Below are positions 43,922-53,252 of a stretch of 64,000 nt of DNA, piece by piece (within the stretch, counting starts at the first letter, position 1; each line of letters begins with the position of its first letter). This stretch comes from Crassaminicella profunda (GTDB lineage Bacteria; Bacillota; Clostridia; Peptostreptococcales; Thermotaleaceae). The translations under genes were made by a program, and so were the position numbers. The notes under the pieces are model-generated. The model was not told the DNA's origin. It was given only the letters and a program-made list of their open reading frames with translations, and ran no database searches. The stretch spans positions 1,667,355-1,731,354 of the forward strand of contig NZ_CP082326.1 in the NCBI RefSeq assembly GCF_019884785.1, given 5' to 3'.

Positions 43922-45523
43922 TTATTTTTGGGGAGATCCCCATAAAAAAATTTTCACATGACCATTCATTCCATCCCATGTAATCTTACGAGCTAGACAG
44001 CTAATGAGAGTTCTTTTATCATCAATATGTTTTAAAGTATCAAATAAGGCATTAAAATTTTCTAACGAATGAATGATTAAATCAATGTTTATATTTTTTT
44101 CATCCGAGACTTTTTCTATATTTTTTTTATGCTCAAGTTTTTTTTCTAACTGCTTACATTCTTTATCTAATTTTTCAATTTCTCTAATCAAATAGCTTGC
44201 AGCCATACTGTTTTCATTTTCAGATAGTTGTTTAATTAAATTTTGAATAGCAGACTTCTTTGTATTGATTTGATTGTTTATAGATATTATTTCATGAGAA
44301 TGTGTATTAAATTGCTCATTTTTCTTTTTAATTTCTTTTAATTCCTTTAGTAGTGTACCTTTGTTGAAAGCTTTTAATTTTTTGATAACAATCTTTTCTA
44401 ATTCATCTCCACGGACATTTTTATTATCACATCTTGTTTTTCCAGAGTTATTTTTTAAACTGCATGTATAATAATAGGTCCGAAGATTCGTCCCTTTTAT
44501 TTTATTGCCATAGGTTACACGCATGCCGCTTCCACATTTTCCACATTTCAATATTCCCGTAAGAAGTGCTGTGTGAGATGTTCCTATGCGAGGAGCTTTT
44601 TCTTTATTTACTTTAAGTATTTCTTGTACGAAAAGCCAATGATTAGGATGAATTATTCCTTTATGTTTTCCTATAGCTGCTATCCATTGAGAGAAATCTT
44701 GCTTTTTTCCTTTTTGATTTTTATTATAAGTAAGAATGCCATATTCTCCATTTGGTTTACCAGCTGTAGTGACGCCCAAATCTTGAAGATAATCAAAAAT
44801 TTTATTATTTGCCTTTACATATACAGGATTTGTTAAAATATTATGAATGCTTTTTTTACTTAAGTTTCCTCCATTTTTACCTTTTATATGATTTGACAAT
44901 AGATATTTACTTACTTGTGATAAAGATTTGGTTTCAAGGTATTTATTAAAAATTAATTTTACAGTTTGTAGCTCTTCTTGTACAGAAGATAATTGATACA
45001 TGTTTCTTTGTTTAAACTCTTCATCTAAATAAGTAATTTTCTTACTCGTATATCCTAATGGCGCTTGTCCCCCAAGCCAATGTCCAGATTTTGAGAGTTC
45101 TAACATATTATCTCGTATTCTTTCAGCAATAGTTTCACGCTCAAGCTGAGCAAATACTGCTGCAATATTCATCATAGCGCGACCCATAGGAGTAGAAGTG
45201 TCAAACTGTTCCCGAATACTAATAAAGTCAATATTATATTCCTGAAGTTCTTCAATCAAACGAGCAAAATCTGCAATATTTCTGCTAATACGGTCAAGTC
45301 TATAACATATAAGCATATTAAATTTTTTTGTTCTTGCATCCTTAAGCATTTTTTGAAACATAGGTCTATTGGTAGTACCTCCAGAAAAGCCTTCATCTTC
45401 ATATATAATATATGATGTAATACCATGGATTTTGGCATATTCTTTACACATCTGCACTTGATTTTCAACAGAATCACCTTTACCAGTAAATTTACTTTTT
45501 CTACTGTAGATTGCAGCTTTCAT
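43922..45523 (-). CDS. Large serine recombinase B (integrase)
   Basis: This 533-aa homologue of recombinase A has the same domain order: resolvase domain with AAIYSRKS, YRLDRISRN and AQLERETIAERIRDNM, recombinase domain, zinc ribbon (LKCGKCGSGM ... YYYTCS) and C-terminal coiled coil (about residues 410-490). Start ATG 45523 follows AGAAAGGAG. The C-terminal parts of A and B differ more than the catalytic parts, yet their phage arms are nearly the same, so they probably recognise the same target. The stop is 52 bases from the junction crossover, as for A. Confidence 0.95.
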   Translation of the reverse strand: MKAAIYSRKSKFTGKGDSVENQVQMCKEYAKIHGITSYIIYEDEGFSGGTTNRPMFQKMLKDARTKKFNMLICYRLDRISRNIADFARLIEELQEYNIDFISIREQFDTSTPMGRAMMNIAAVFAQLERETIAERIRDNMLELSKSGHWLGGQAPLGYTSKKITYLDEEFKQRNMYQLSSVQEELQTVKLIFNKYLETKSLSQVSKYLLSNHIKGKNGGNLSKKSIHNILTNPVYVKANNKIFDYLQDLGVTTAGKPNGEYGILTYNKNQKGKKQDFSQWIAAIGKHKGIIHPNHWLFVQEILKVNKEKAPRIGTSHTALLTGILKCGKCGSGMRVTYGNKIKGTNLRTYYYTCSLKNNSGKTRCDNKNVRGDELEKIVIKKLKAFNKGTLLKELKEIKKKNEQFNTHSHEIISINNQINTKKSAIQNLIKQLSENENSMAASYLIREIEKLDKECKQLEKKLEHKKNIEKVSDEKNINIDLIIHSLENFNALFDTLKHIDDKRTLISCLARKITWDGMNGHVKIFLWGSPQK

Positions 45524-45635
45524 AGGGTTACTCCTTTCTAGCATGTTGGGTTGATCATATAAAAATTGTATAGATTTCATAGAATAAATGAATTTATTCA
45601 ACTTGTCATATATATATTAATGAGGAGGTTCTTAT

Positions 45636-45815
45636 ATGAGTAAGATTTTTGGAGTAACCGTTTATGAACCTACTCAAGAAAAGACCCATGAATATAATAC
45701 ACGTGCAGCAAAAGCTTTGGCTAAAATACTATTTAAGAACCTATCAGCTAAAAATTTTGAAAGACTAATCAATGCACTTGAAAAAAACAATAAAGATGAA
45801 GTATTAAAAGACTAG
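45636..45815 (+). CDS. Small 59-aa protein divergent from recombinase B (possible directionality factor)
   Basis: It begins MSKIFGVTVYEPTQEKTHEY and is homologous along its length to the 57-aa protein beside recombinase A. GAGGAGG precedes the ATG, and the preceding TTGTCATATATATA block is also shared between the two modules. A terminator-like hairpin with arms GAGCCACTCTA and TAGGGTGGTTT (about 45860-45893) follows. The role is inferred from context only. Confidence 0.8.
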   Translation: MSKIFGVTVYEPTQEKTHEYNTRAAKALAKILFKNLSAKNFERLINALEKNNKDEVLKD

Positions 45816-46021
45816 TCCATCATTAAAACATGGAATGTCTTATTCATAGAAAGCATTAGGAGCCACTCTATTTTAGGGTGGTTTTAAGTTTTTTGTAGAT
45901 AGGGATTATAGTAATAAAAATTCTACAGAATGAATTTTGTTAAATAGTATTCATATGTTATTAAAATTCTTATTTTTTAATATATATAAATGAACTATTT
46001 TGTTAGGGAAAGGAGTACTCC

Positions 46022-46966
46022 ATGACCAACTTTAATATTCAAAAACCAGATCCAGTTATAGGAACACCTGAAGAGGATAGTGAATTCTTTCCAGGTCAGC
46101 AAAGCTTTCAAGATACGTGTGCAATTCGTTGTCAACAGTTTATCATAGAACAGTTTACAGGGGGAGACATACCAGAAGAATCTCTTGTTATTGAAGCACA
46201 AGAGAAGGGGTGGTATACGCCAGGAGAAGGAACAAGTCTTAGAGATGTAGGTAATTTATTAGAAGCACATGGTATTACAGTAAATAGATATGATAATGCC
46301 AATATATTTCATTTGGCAAATGAATTAATTCAAGGGCATAAAGTCATAATAGGAGTTGATTCTGGAGAATTGTGGAATGGAGGTTCATTACAAGAATATG
46401 CAGAAGATTTTTTCGGGATTGACGGAGCAGATCATGCCATAACAGTATTAGGAATAGATACTTCTAATCAAGATAATATAAAAGTTATAATAGGAGATCC
46501 TGGTACAGGAGAGGCATCAGCAAAATATCCATTAGAGCAATTTATGGATGCGTGGAAAGATAGTGGATTTTATATGGTAGCTACTCAAAATCCTGTACCA
46601 CACTGGCTACCTGAGACGCAAAATTTTAATTATGATCTAGGTTGTATAGATCAAATGGAAAGTTATACATTTGATGAAATAAATTATTTAGCACAACATC
46701 CTGAAGAATGGGAAGAACATTTTTCATCATTAGAAAATTATTATCAAAATATAAATGAAGAAGAAAGTATGAATGCCTTTGTAGATGATTTAAATGAAGA
46801 TAATGACTGTGACATTTATTTTGATGATATAGATGAAGATATTGAATTAGATGATGAGGAATATTTAGATAATGATAACGATGATGATTATGATGAAGCT
46901 AATGTAGATAATTCAATGGAATTAAACAGGGAGATAGATATAGTTGTAGATTTGAATGATTCATGA
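46022..46966 (+). CDS. C39-like cysteine peptidase with acidic C-terminal tail
   Basis: First gene of the chaperone/GTPase cluster. The N-terminal 200 residues look like a papain-fold C39-like peptidase: Q27/Q30 and Cys33 in QQSFQDTCAIRC, His138 in GADHAITVLGID, Asp159 in IIGDPGTG. Residues from about 225 are extremely acidic, with runs such as DDIDEDIELDDEEY, and probably disordered. No signal peptide and no transporter nearby, so it is not a bacteriocin exporter. AAAGGAG precedes the ATG. It may process a partner in the cluster or an external target when the system is triggered (inference). Confidence 0.75.
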   Translation: MTNFNIQKPDPVIGTPEEDSEFFPGQQSFQDTCAIRCQQFIIEQFTGGDIPEESLVIEAQEKGWYTPGEGTSLRDVGNLLEAHGITVNRYDNANIFHLANELIQGHKVIIGVDSGELWNGGSLQEYAEDFFGIDGADHAITVLGIDTSNQDNIKVIIGDPGTGEASAKYPLEQFMDAWKDSGFYMVATQNPVPHWLPETQNFNYDLGCIDQMESYTFDEINYLAQHPEEWEEHFSSLENYYQNINEEESMNAFVDDLNEDNDCDIYFDDIDEDIELDDEEYLDNDNDDDYDEANVDNSMELNREIDIVVDLNDS

Positions 46967-47028
46967 AGGTATATGAAGATTAATATTAAGTTATACATAT
47001 ATCTAAAAAGGAAATGGGGGGGAGTTAT

Positions 47029-48888
47029 ATGAATGAAATAAGAAAAACGACAGATAGAACAGTATTCTTACTTAATGAAGTGTCACGCTATTTAGAAGGG
47101 TTGAATCTTTCTAGTAAAAGTAAACGTTTAAAAGAAATGGGGGATAGATTAAAAAAAGGACATACAGTGGCAGTAGTTTGTGGAGAGTTCAAAAGAGGTA
47201 AGTCTAGTTTTATTAATGCATTAATTGAGGAGCCTAAGCTATGTCCAGTAGATATAGATATTACAACAAGCCTAGTTACACAAATAAAACATAGTAAAAA
47301 AGAAAATGCAAGAGTATATTTTACTAAACAATCAAGAAAAAAAACAATAGAAATTGAATTAGCTGAAATACAAGAATTTGTCACAGAACAAAGAAACAAA
47401 GGAAATCAAAAGGAGGTAGAGCTTGTAGATGTAAGCATTAAAAATGATTTTTTAGATAAATATTCTTTAGTATTAGTAGATACTCCTGGGGTAGGGAGCT
47501 TAAATGAAAAGCATTCAGAGGTAACATATGCATATTTAGCATTTGCAGATGTACTGCTATTTGTAAGTGATGTAACAGCACCCCTTACTACTAGTGAATT
47601 GGATTTTATTAAAAGAGCAAAAAAATTTTGTTCAAATATTTTCTTTATATTATCAAAAACCGATATATCTCCTGATTGGGAAGTTATAGAGCAGGAGAAT
47701 AGAAAAAAGTTAAAAGAAATATTTAAAGAAAGGGAGATAAGAATATTTCCAGTTTCAAGTAGTAATAAATTAGATTATTTAGAATCAAAAGATGAAGATA
47801 GCTTAGAAGATAGTAATTTTACAGAATTAGAACAAGAACTGGGAAGAGAATTAAGAGGAAGCATTATAAGAAATATGCTATCAGTACCATTGGAAGAAGG
47901 ACAAAATGAGGTAACGACAATGATGAATAAATTGACTATAGAATATAATTCTTGCTGTGGAGAGAATAAACAAAAAATTGAAGATATAAAAAATGAATTA
48001 TTAAAATCACAAGAGAAACTAAAAGGTTTTCAAAAAACAAATGCAAAATGGAGAACTATTTTGAATGATATTAAAAGTGATATTAATTATGAAGTGAGTG
48101 TTGTTATGAAAGATGAATACAATATTTTACAGAAAAATTTAATGGAGATGTTAAAGAATAAAGAATTTCGTAATAATGAAGAAGAGATAAATAATTTTGT
48201 AAAAAATGCAGTAATCGATATTACTAAGGAGACAAATGATGTAATAAATAATTCTATGGGTGAGATTCAGAATAAATTAGTGCTTGAAGGTGGATTAGAT
48301 ATAGACATTCCTTTATTTTCTTTAGAAAGTATAAATACTAAAATTATAAATCAGGGAAATTGGAAAGATAATCGTACTGGATTTAAAAAAGCAAAGGAGT
48401 TTGGTAGAGCCATAGGTATTGGGGGTATGGTGGTAGGTGGACTTGCTACTGTTGCTACCCTTGCATCTGGAGGAACATTATTTCCAGCAGTAGCATCTTT
48501 AATAGGAGCTTCTACATTAAATACGGCATATGTTGCAGCTGGTGCAGCTATTGGTTATGTAGATTATAAAGATAATCTTACAAACAAAGAACAAGCAAAT
48601 GCAATAAAATTTTGCAAACAGTATTTACAAGAGCTACAAAGAGAAATGACTCAGAATCTGAGAAAACAATTAGAAGGTTCATTTAGATATGTTAGAGATC
48701 ATGTTGAAGAAAAAATAAAAGAAAATATAGACTTAACTAAAAAAACTATCAATGAAATAAACTACAACTTAAAACTAGAAGCATCAGAAGCTGAAAAGCA
48801 ATCGAAGAATCTAAAAATGAAGATAGAAAAAATAAAAAATTTATCAGAAGAGATAAATAAAACAATTACAGAGGTGCAATCTATATGA
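47029..48888 (+). CDS. Dynamin-like GTPase 1 (IniA-like)
   Basis: A 619-aa bacterial dynamin-like protein. G1 is GEFKRGKSS, G2 the DITTS threonine region, G3 VDTPGVGS, G4 SKTD. After the GTPase domain come long helical stretches, a hydrophobic paddle-like segment (GMVVGGLATVATLASGGTLF and the following GAAIGY) and a C-terminal coiled coil. Such proteins assemble on and remodel membranes. ATG 47029 lies after GGGGGGAG. Its stop overlaps the start of the second GTPase by four bases (ATGA), so they are translationally coupled and probably form a pair, like IniA/IniC of mycobacteria. Confidence 0.9.
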   Translation: MNEIRKTTDRTVFLLNEVSRYLEGLNLSSKSKRLKEMGDRLKKGHTVAVVCGEFKRGKSSFINALIEEPKLCPVDIDITTSLVTQIKHSKKENARVYFTKQSRKKTIEIELAEIQEFVTEQRNKGNQKEVELVDVSIKNDFLDKYSLVLVDTPGVGSLNEKHSEVTYAYLAFADVLLFVSDVTAPLTTSELDFIKRAKKFCSNIFFILSKTDISPDWEVIEQENRKKLKEIFKEREIRIFPVSSSNKLDYLESKDEDSLEDSNFTELEQELGRELRGSIIRNMLSVPLEEGQNEVTTMMNKLTIEYNSCCGENKQKIEDIKNELLKSQEKLKGFQKTNAKWRTILNDIKSDINYEVSVVMKDEYNILQKNLMEMLKNKEFRNNEEEINNFVKNAVIDITKETNDVINNSMGEIQNKLVLEGGLDIDIPLFSLESINTKIINQGNWKDNRTGFKKAKEFGRAIGIGGMVVGGLATVATLASGGTLFPAVASLIGASTLNTAYVAAGAAIGYVDYKDNLTNKEQANAIKFCKQYLQELQREMTQNLRKQLEGSFRYVRDHVEEKIKENIDLTKKTINEINYNLKLEASEAEKQSKNLKMKIEKIKNLSEEINKTITEVQSI

Positions 48889-50363
48889 GTTCATTATATA
48901 TACGAGCAAGTAGATTTTTAGAAGAAATAGAACATATGGTTTCATCATACAATGAATTTAAACCTTTGCAACAAGAGTCAATAGAATTAAAAGAGCGTTT
49001 AAATAAACCATTGCGTGTTGCTGTAGTAGGATTAATAAAGGCAGGTAAATCAACATTAATGAATGCATTAATGGGAGAAAAACTGCTATTTACTGGGAAG
49101 ACAGAAACAACCTATAAAGTAACATGGTTCAAATATGGTGAAAGATCTAAATTGATAGTTTATTTGTATGACGGTACAAAAATAGATACAAAGATAGATG
49201 ATTTGGAGTTTTGGACAGTTAGAAGTAAAAAAAGTGAAAATCCAAAGTTAGATGAAGTAAAATATATAGAATTTTATTATCCAAGTAAATTGCTAAAAGA
49301 AATGGAGTTAATTGATACGCCAGGGCTTGCTTCTACTCACCAAATTGATGCACAAAATACCATGGAGTTTTTGGGATTAGATGTAGATGAAGCGAATGAA
49401 GTAACAGCAGAGGAAGCATCGAAGGCGGATGCAATTATTTATGCATTTACGAAAGGAATGCACGAAAAAGATGAGAATATTCTTAAGGCATTTCAAGGAT
49501 CACTATTTAGTAATGCATCACCTATAAATGCTATTGGTGCACTAACAAAAGTGGATATTTATTGGTCAGGGGGATATGAGAACCCCTTAGAAGCTGGTAA
49601 AAAAGTAGCTAGTAATCTGATATCAAGGATGAGCGTGAAAAAAATATTATATACAATTATGCCTATAGCTGGAATAATCGGTGAAAATGGAACAGGACTA
49701 GGTACTAGAGAAGAACAGATTATAACAAAACTGAGCAAAATGGATTCTCAAAAATTTGAAAAACTCATAAAAAATGCAACACGATTCACAAAAAAAGAAA
49801 GAGAAGATATTCCTGTAACACCAGATGATAGACGCCACGTATGGGATTTATTAGACCAATATGGAGTACATATAGCTGTAAAGGCATTGAGAGAAGGAAA
49901 AAGCTTTGAAGAAGTAAGGGAATATTTAATTGAAAGAAGTGGAGTTTTACATATAACAAATATGATCATGCAGCATTTTGGAAGTAGAGCATGTTTAATC
50001 AAAATTCAATATATATTATCAAGAATTAAGAAGATATGTCATGAAATATCAAATGATTATAAACTAAAAAATAGTACCTCATTAAGTATACTAGAATCAA
50101 TCCTAGGAGAATGTGAAAAAATTGAAACTGAGGAGCATGTTTTTTCTGAACTTAAAATTTTACAATATTACTATAATGGAGAGATATCCCTTGACGAAGA
50201 TGAAGTAGAAGAATTATTACAGATAACGGGCGAATATGGAATGAATTGTGAAGCACGTTTAGGTATAACAGGGACAAAAAAAATAATAGAAATTGCTCAA
50301 ATTGCTAAAGAAAAGGCACTAAAATGGAATGCTAAAGCAAATAGTAGTTGGTTTTACGCATAA
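48885..50363 (+). CDS. Dynamin-like GTPase 2 (IniC-like)
   Basis: A 492-aa GTPase with G1 GLIKAGKSTL, G3 IDTPGLAST and G4 TKVD. The rest is helical, with no obvious hydrophobic paddle, so membrane contact is probably through partner 1. The sequence differs strongly from the upstream gene, so this is a heterotypic pair and not a recent duplication. After its stop a perfect ribosome-binding site (GAGGAGGT, 50373-50380) stands before an ATT-started 21-codon frame (50388-50453) of doubtful reality; the GrpE-like gene follows. Confidence 0.9.
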   Translation: MSSLYIRASRFLEEIEHMVSSYNEFKPLQQESIELKERLNKPLRVAVVGLIKAGKSTLMNALMGEKLLFTGKTETTYKVTWFKYGERSKLIVYLYDGTKIDTKIDDLEFWTVRSKKSENPKLDEVKYIEFYYPSKLLKEMELIDTPGLASTHQIDAQNTMEFLGLDVDEANEVTAEEASKADAIIYAFTKGMHEKDENILKAFQGSLFSNASPINAIGALTKVDIYWSGGYENPLEAGKKVASNLISRMSVKKILYTIMPIAGIIGENGTGLGTREEQIITKLSKMDSQKFEKLIKNATRFTKKEREDIPVTPDDRRHVWDLLDQYGVHIAVKALREGKSFEEVREYLIERSGVLHITNMIMQHFGSRACLIKIQYILSRIKKICHEISNDYKLKNSTSLSILESILGECEKIETEEHVFSELKILQYYYNGEISLDEDEVEELLQITGEYGMNCEARLGITGTKKIIEIAQIAKEKALKWNAKANSSWFYA

Positions 50364-50473
50364 AAGAACTATGAGGAGGTATGTAAAATTTTAGCACGAT
50401 CTTGTGAGATTATGTATTATCATTTAAGTTTTTTATCGGGAGATATAAAATAAAAGCTGATTGGGAAAGTGAG

Positions 50474-51049
50474 TTGAAAACAATGTTCTTTCAAAAATTT
50501 AGTGATGGTCATATATATGAAAGTTTAAAAAAAATATTTCATTATTTAGGAGAAATGAAAGAGCAAAACCAAAATAATTTTGATACAATTCAGAAAAAAA
50601 TTGGCAGAGTTAATCAAGATGAATCCTTAAAATCAGTAATTTTGGAAGTGAAAAATGAATTAGGAAATAGTAAGTGCGAATTACAAAAAATCATAAGATT
50701 ACAAAAAGAAAATAATCAAGAAAATGTAACAAAATTAGCATCTGATATTATAGGATTAAGGGATCAAATTCTAATATTTTTATCAGAAGCAGATGAAAGA
50801 GAAAAAAGGATTGTCTCTAGCTTTTATAAAGAACTAGGAAGAATACTAGAACGAAATGGTATTAAGTCTTTAGAAAATACAGGAGAATTTAATGAGGCAT
50901 ATCAAACAATAGTAGGTATCAGATCAACAAAAGTAAAGGCATTAGACAATACTGTTGCAGAAATATTTAGACCTGGATATAAATTAAAGGATGGATATAT
51001 TCGTTCTCAAGAAATAATTCTTTACCAATATAAAGAGGAAGGAGTGTAA
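50474..51049 (+). CDS. GrpE-like nucleotide exchange factor
   Basis: A 191-aa protein with a long N-terminal helical/coiled-coil part and a C-terminal module resembling the GrpE beta domain: KALDNTVAEIFRPGYKLKDG then YIRSQEIILYQY, comparable to the GrpE ending that contacts DnaK. It would speed ADP release from the Hsp70 proteins encoded next, four bases downstream. Start is either TTG 50474 or ATG 50483; neither has a strong ribosome-binding site. The resemblance is in the last 45 residues; the rest is not recognisable. Confidence 0.68.
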   Translation: MKTMFFQKFSDGHIYESLKKIFHYLGEMKEQNQNNFDTIQKKIGRVNQDESLKSVILEVKNELGNSKCELQKIIRLQKENNQENVTKLASDIIGLRDQILIFLSEADEREKRIVSSFYKELGRILERNGIKSLENTGEFNEAYQTIVGIRSTKVKALDNTVAEIFRPGYKLKDGYIRSQEIILYQYKEEGV

Positions 51050-51053
51050 ATGT

Positions 51054-53195
51054 ATGTCATGGTTAGGTATAGATTTAGGCACTAGTTTTTCAAGTGCTGC
51101 AATTATAGAAAATGGTAAGCCAGTAGCCCTAAAGGTAGCAACCTCTAGAGGCTTTAGAGGGGATAGCTTTTCTATTCCTTCTTCCGTATTTATTAATGAT
51201 AATGGAGAAATACTTTTAGGGCAGGCAGCAGATAATAATAGATTAAAAGCACCAGATCGATTTAAAGATGAGTTTAAAAGAGATTTAGGACAAAAAATAC
51301 CCTATGAACTTAGAGGATATAAATGCTTACCGGAGGGTTTATATAAAGAATTTTTTAAATATTTCAAAATAAAAGCTGAAGAAAGAATTGGAAAAACAAT
51401 AAACAAGGTAGTCGTTACATATCCAGCTAAATATGCTAAATATAAAAAGGATTTAATAGAAGAAGCAGCTAAAAAGGCAGGCTTTGGAACTATTAAGCTT
51501 TTAGATGAACCAACTGCAGCAGCTATATATTATTCAACAAAAGAAAATATAAAATATGGTGAAAAAATACTAGTCTATGATTTAGGTGGAGGCACCTTTG
51601 ATGTAGCACTTATTCAAAAAGAAAAGGGAAATACGTATAAGCAATTAACAGAATCATTAGGTTTAGGTCGTTGCGGAGGAATAGATTTTGATAGAAAAAT
51701 ATTTAAAGATATGAAAAATACTTTTATCAATTCATTACAGACAACTCTAAGTAAAGGTGATATAAATAGTGATAGGCTAGTAACAAACATGTTTCAAGAA
51801 AGTATAAAAGTAAAGCATCAGTTAAGTACAGACAAGGAAGCATTTACATCAATAAAAATAGAGCATGATTTTGAAGAGTATGCATTAAAAAGAGAAAATT
51901 TTGAAGAAATGATACAAGCAGATATAGAGAATACATGTAAATATATTAGAGATATAGTGAAAAATGCAGGATTAGAAATGAAGGATATAGATAAAGTTTT
52001 ATTAGTAGGAGGTAGTACTAGGATTCCTTATGTAAAAGAGATGGTTGAAAAAACTATAGGAAAGAAAACCAATAAAGATTTTGATCCAGAGTTGGCCATA
52101 TGTTTTGGGGCAGCAGTTTTAGAGAATAATGAGGAGGAAGATTTACATAATAATGTAGAAAAATCAGATATGGAAATGAAAAAGGATAACATACAACTAG
52201 TGAAAGATACAGAGAAATATAGAGAGCATACCTTTGAAGATGCTAACAGGAAAGATAAAAAAAATGATAGATATACAACTACAATTGAACTAGAAGCAAT
52301 ATTGAAGATGGATATGCCAGTTTGGTCAATTGCATTTCATCCAAAAGGAAGATTTATGGCTATGGGGAAGGGAAAAGGTCTACTTTTTAGGAAGAAGGGA
52401 GAAGTAGAGTTATGGGATGCTGTAAGAAAAGAATCTTTAGGAGTTGTAGTTAAACATGAAAATCATGTAAATTCAGTAGCATTTAGTCCTAATGGAAGAA
52501 TTTTAGTATCAGGAAGTAGAGATAAAACTATAAAGTTGTGGGGCGTTGAAAGTAAAGTGGTAACAGGTATAAGAGGAAATAAAGATAAGATAGGACCAGT
52601 GGCATTTAGTCCAGATGGAAGAATATTAGCATTTGGAAGTTATGATGGTACTTTAAAGTTGTGGGATGTTGAAAGAAATGTAGAATCAAAAAATCTGGTA
52701 GGGCATACTGAGAGGATAAGTTCAGTAGTGTTTAGCCCAGATGGAAGCATATTAGCATCTGGAAGTCTTGATGAAACCATAAAATTATGGGATGTCAAAA
52801 GAGGTGTAGTGTTAAAAAATTTAATAGGACATAATGCTTGGCCATTTTCAGTAGCGTTTAGTCCGGATGGAAGCATATTAGCATCTGGAGGTTTTGATAA
52901 CCTAATAAAATTGTGGGATATTGCAAGAGGAGTAGAGTTAAAAAATCTAGTAGGACATAATGACAAGGTAAGATCAGTAGTATTTAGTCCAAATGGAAAA
53001 ATATTAGCATCTGGAAGTTATGATGGTACCTTAAAGCTGTGGGATGTTGAAAGAGGAGTAGTGTTAAATAAGTTAACAGGGCATGGGGTTGATGAAGTGA
53101 TTTATGCAGTAGCGTTTAGTCCAGATGGAAAAAAACTTGTCACAAGTGGAACTAGCCAAACTGTATCAATATGGAATATAGAATACGTCATATAA
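51054..53195 (+). CDS. Hsp70 ATPase domain fused to a seven-bladed WD40 propeller, copy 1
   Basis: A 713-aa fusion. Residues 1-365 are an Hsp70 nucleotide-binding domain: GIDLGTSFSSAA (phosphate 1), DEPTAAAIYY, VYDLGGGTFDVALI (phosphate 2) and LLVGGSTRIPYVKEM (adenosine). A charged linker (about 366-415) follows where DnaK has its interdomain linker. The peptide-binding domain is replaced by seven WD40 repeats (from about 420; typical blade SVAFSPDGRILASGS...IKLWDV). Thus ATP-dependent switching may be coupled to propeller-mediated target recognition. AAGGAG precedes the start. It lies four bases after the GrpE-like gene. Confidence 0.92.
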   Translation: MSWLGIDLGTSFSSAAIIENGKPVALKVATSRGFRGDSFSIPSSVFINDNGEILLGQAADNNRLKAPDRFKDEFKRDLGQKIPYELRGYKCLPEGLYKEFFKYFKIKAEERIGKTINKVVVTYPAKYAKYKKDLIEEAAKKAGFGTIKLLDEPTAAAIYYSTKENIKYGEKILVYDLGGGTFDVALIQKEKGNTYKQLTESLGLGRCGGIDFDRKIFKDMKNTFINSLQTTLSKGDINSDRLVTNMFQESIKVKHQLSTDKEAFTSIKIEHDFEEYALKRENFEEMIQADIENTCKYIRDIVKNAGLEMKDIDKVLLVGGSTRIPYVKEMVEKTIGKKTNKDFDPELAICFGAAVLENNEEEDLHNNVEKSDMEMKKDNIQLVKDTEKYREHTFEDANRKDKKNDRYTTTIELEAILKMDMPVWSIAFHPKGRFMAMGKGKGLLFRKKGEVELWDAVRKESLGVVVKHENHVNSVAFSPNGRILVSGSRDKTIKLWGVESKVVTGIRGNKDKIGPVAFSPDGRILAFGSYDGTLKLWDVERNVESKNLVGHTERISSVVFSPDGSILASGSLDETIKLWDVKRGVVLKNLIGHNAWPFSVAFSPDGSILASGGFDNLIKLWDIARGVELKNLVGHNDKVRSVVFSPNGKILASGSYDGTLKLWDVERGVVLNKLTGHGVDEVIYAVAFSPDGKKLVTSGTSQTVSIWNIEYVI
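52317..53190 (+). repeat. WD40 repeat array, copy 1
   Basis: Seven blades, mostly about 126-129 bases each, carrying the recurring SVAFSPDG and KLWDV codons. Blades 3-6 are close to each other in DNA sequence, indicating recent internal amplification or conversion. Confidence 0.85.
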
Positions 53196-53252
53196 AAGTG
53201 GCCTTATAGATTTGGAATTTTTTGATACTTATGAGAGTTAAGGTGATAGCAT

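Noticed and set aside
50388..50453. 21-codon ORF from ATT after a perfect GAGGAGGT site between the second GTPase and the GrpE-like gene
   Set aside because: The ribosome-binding site is striking, but the peptide looks arbitrary and the frame is short; mentioned only in passing.
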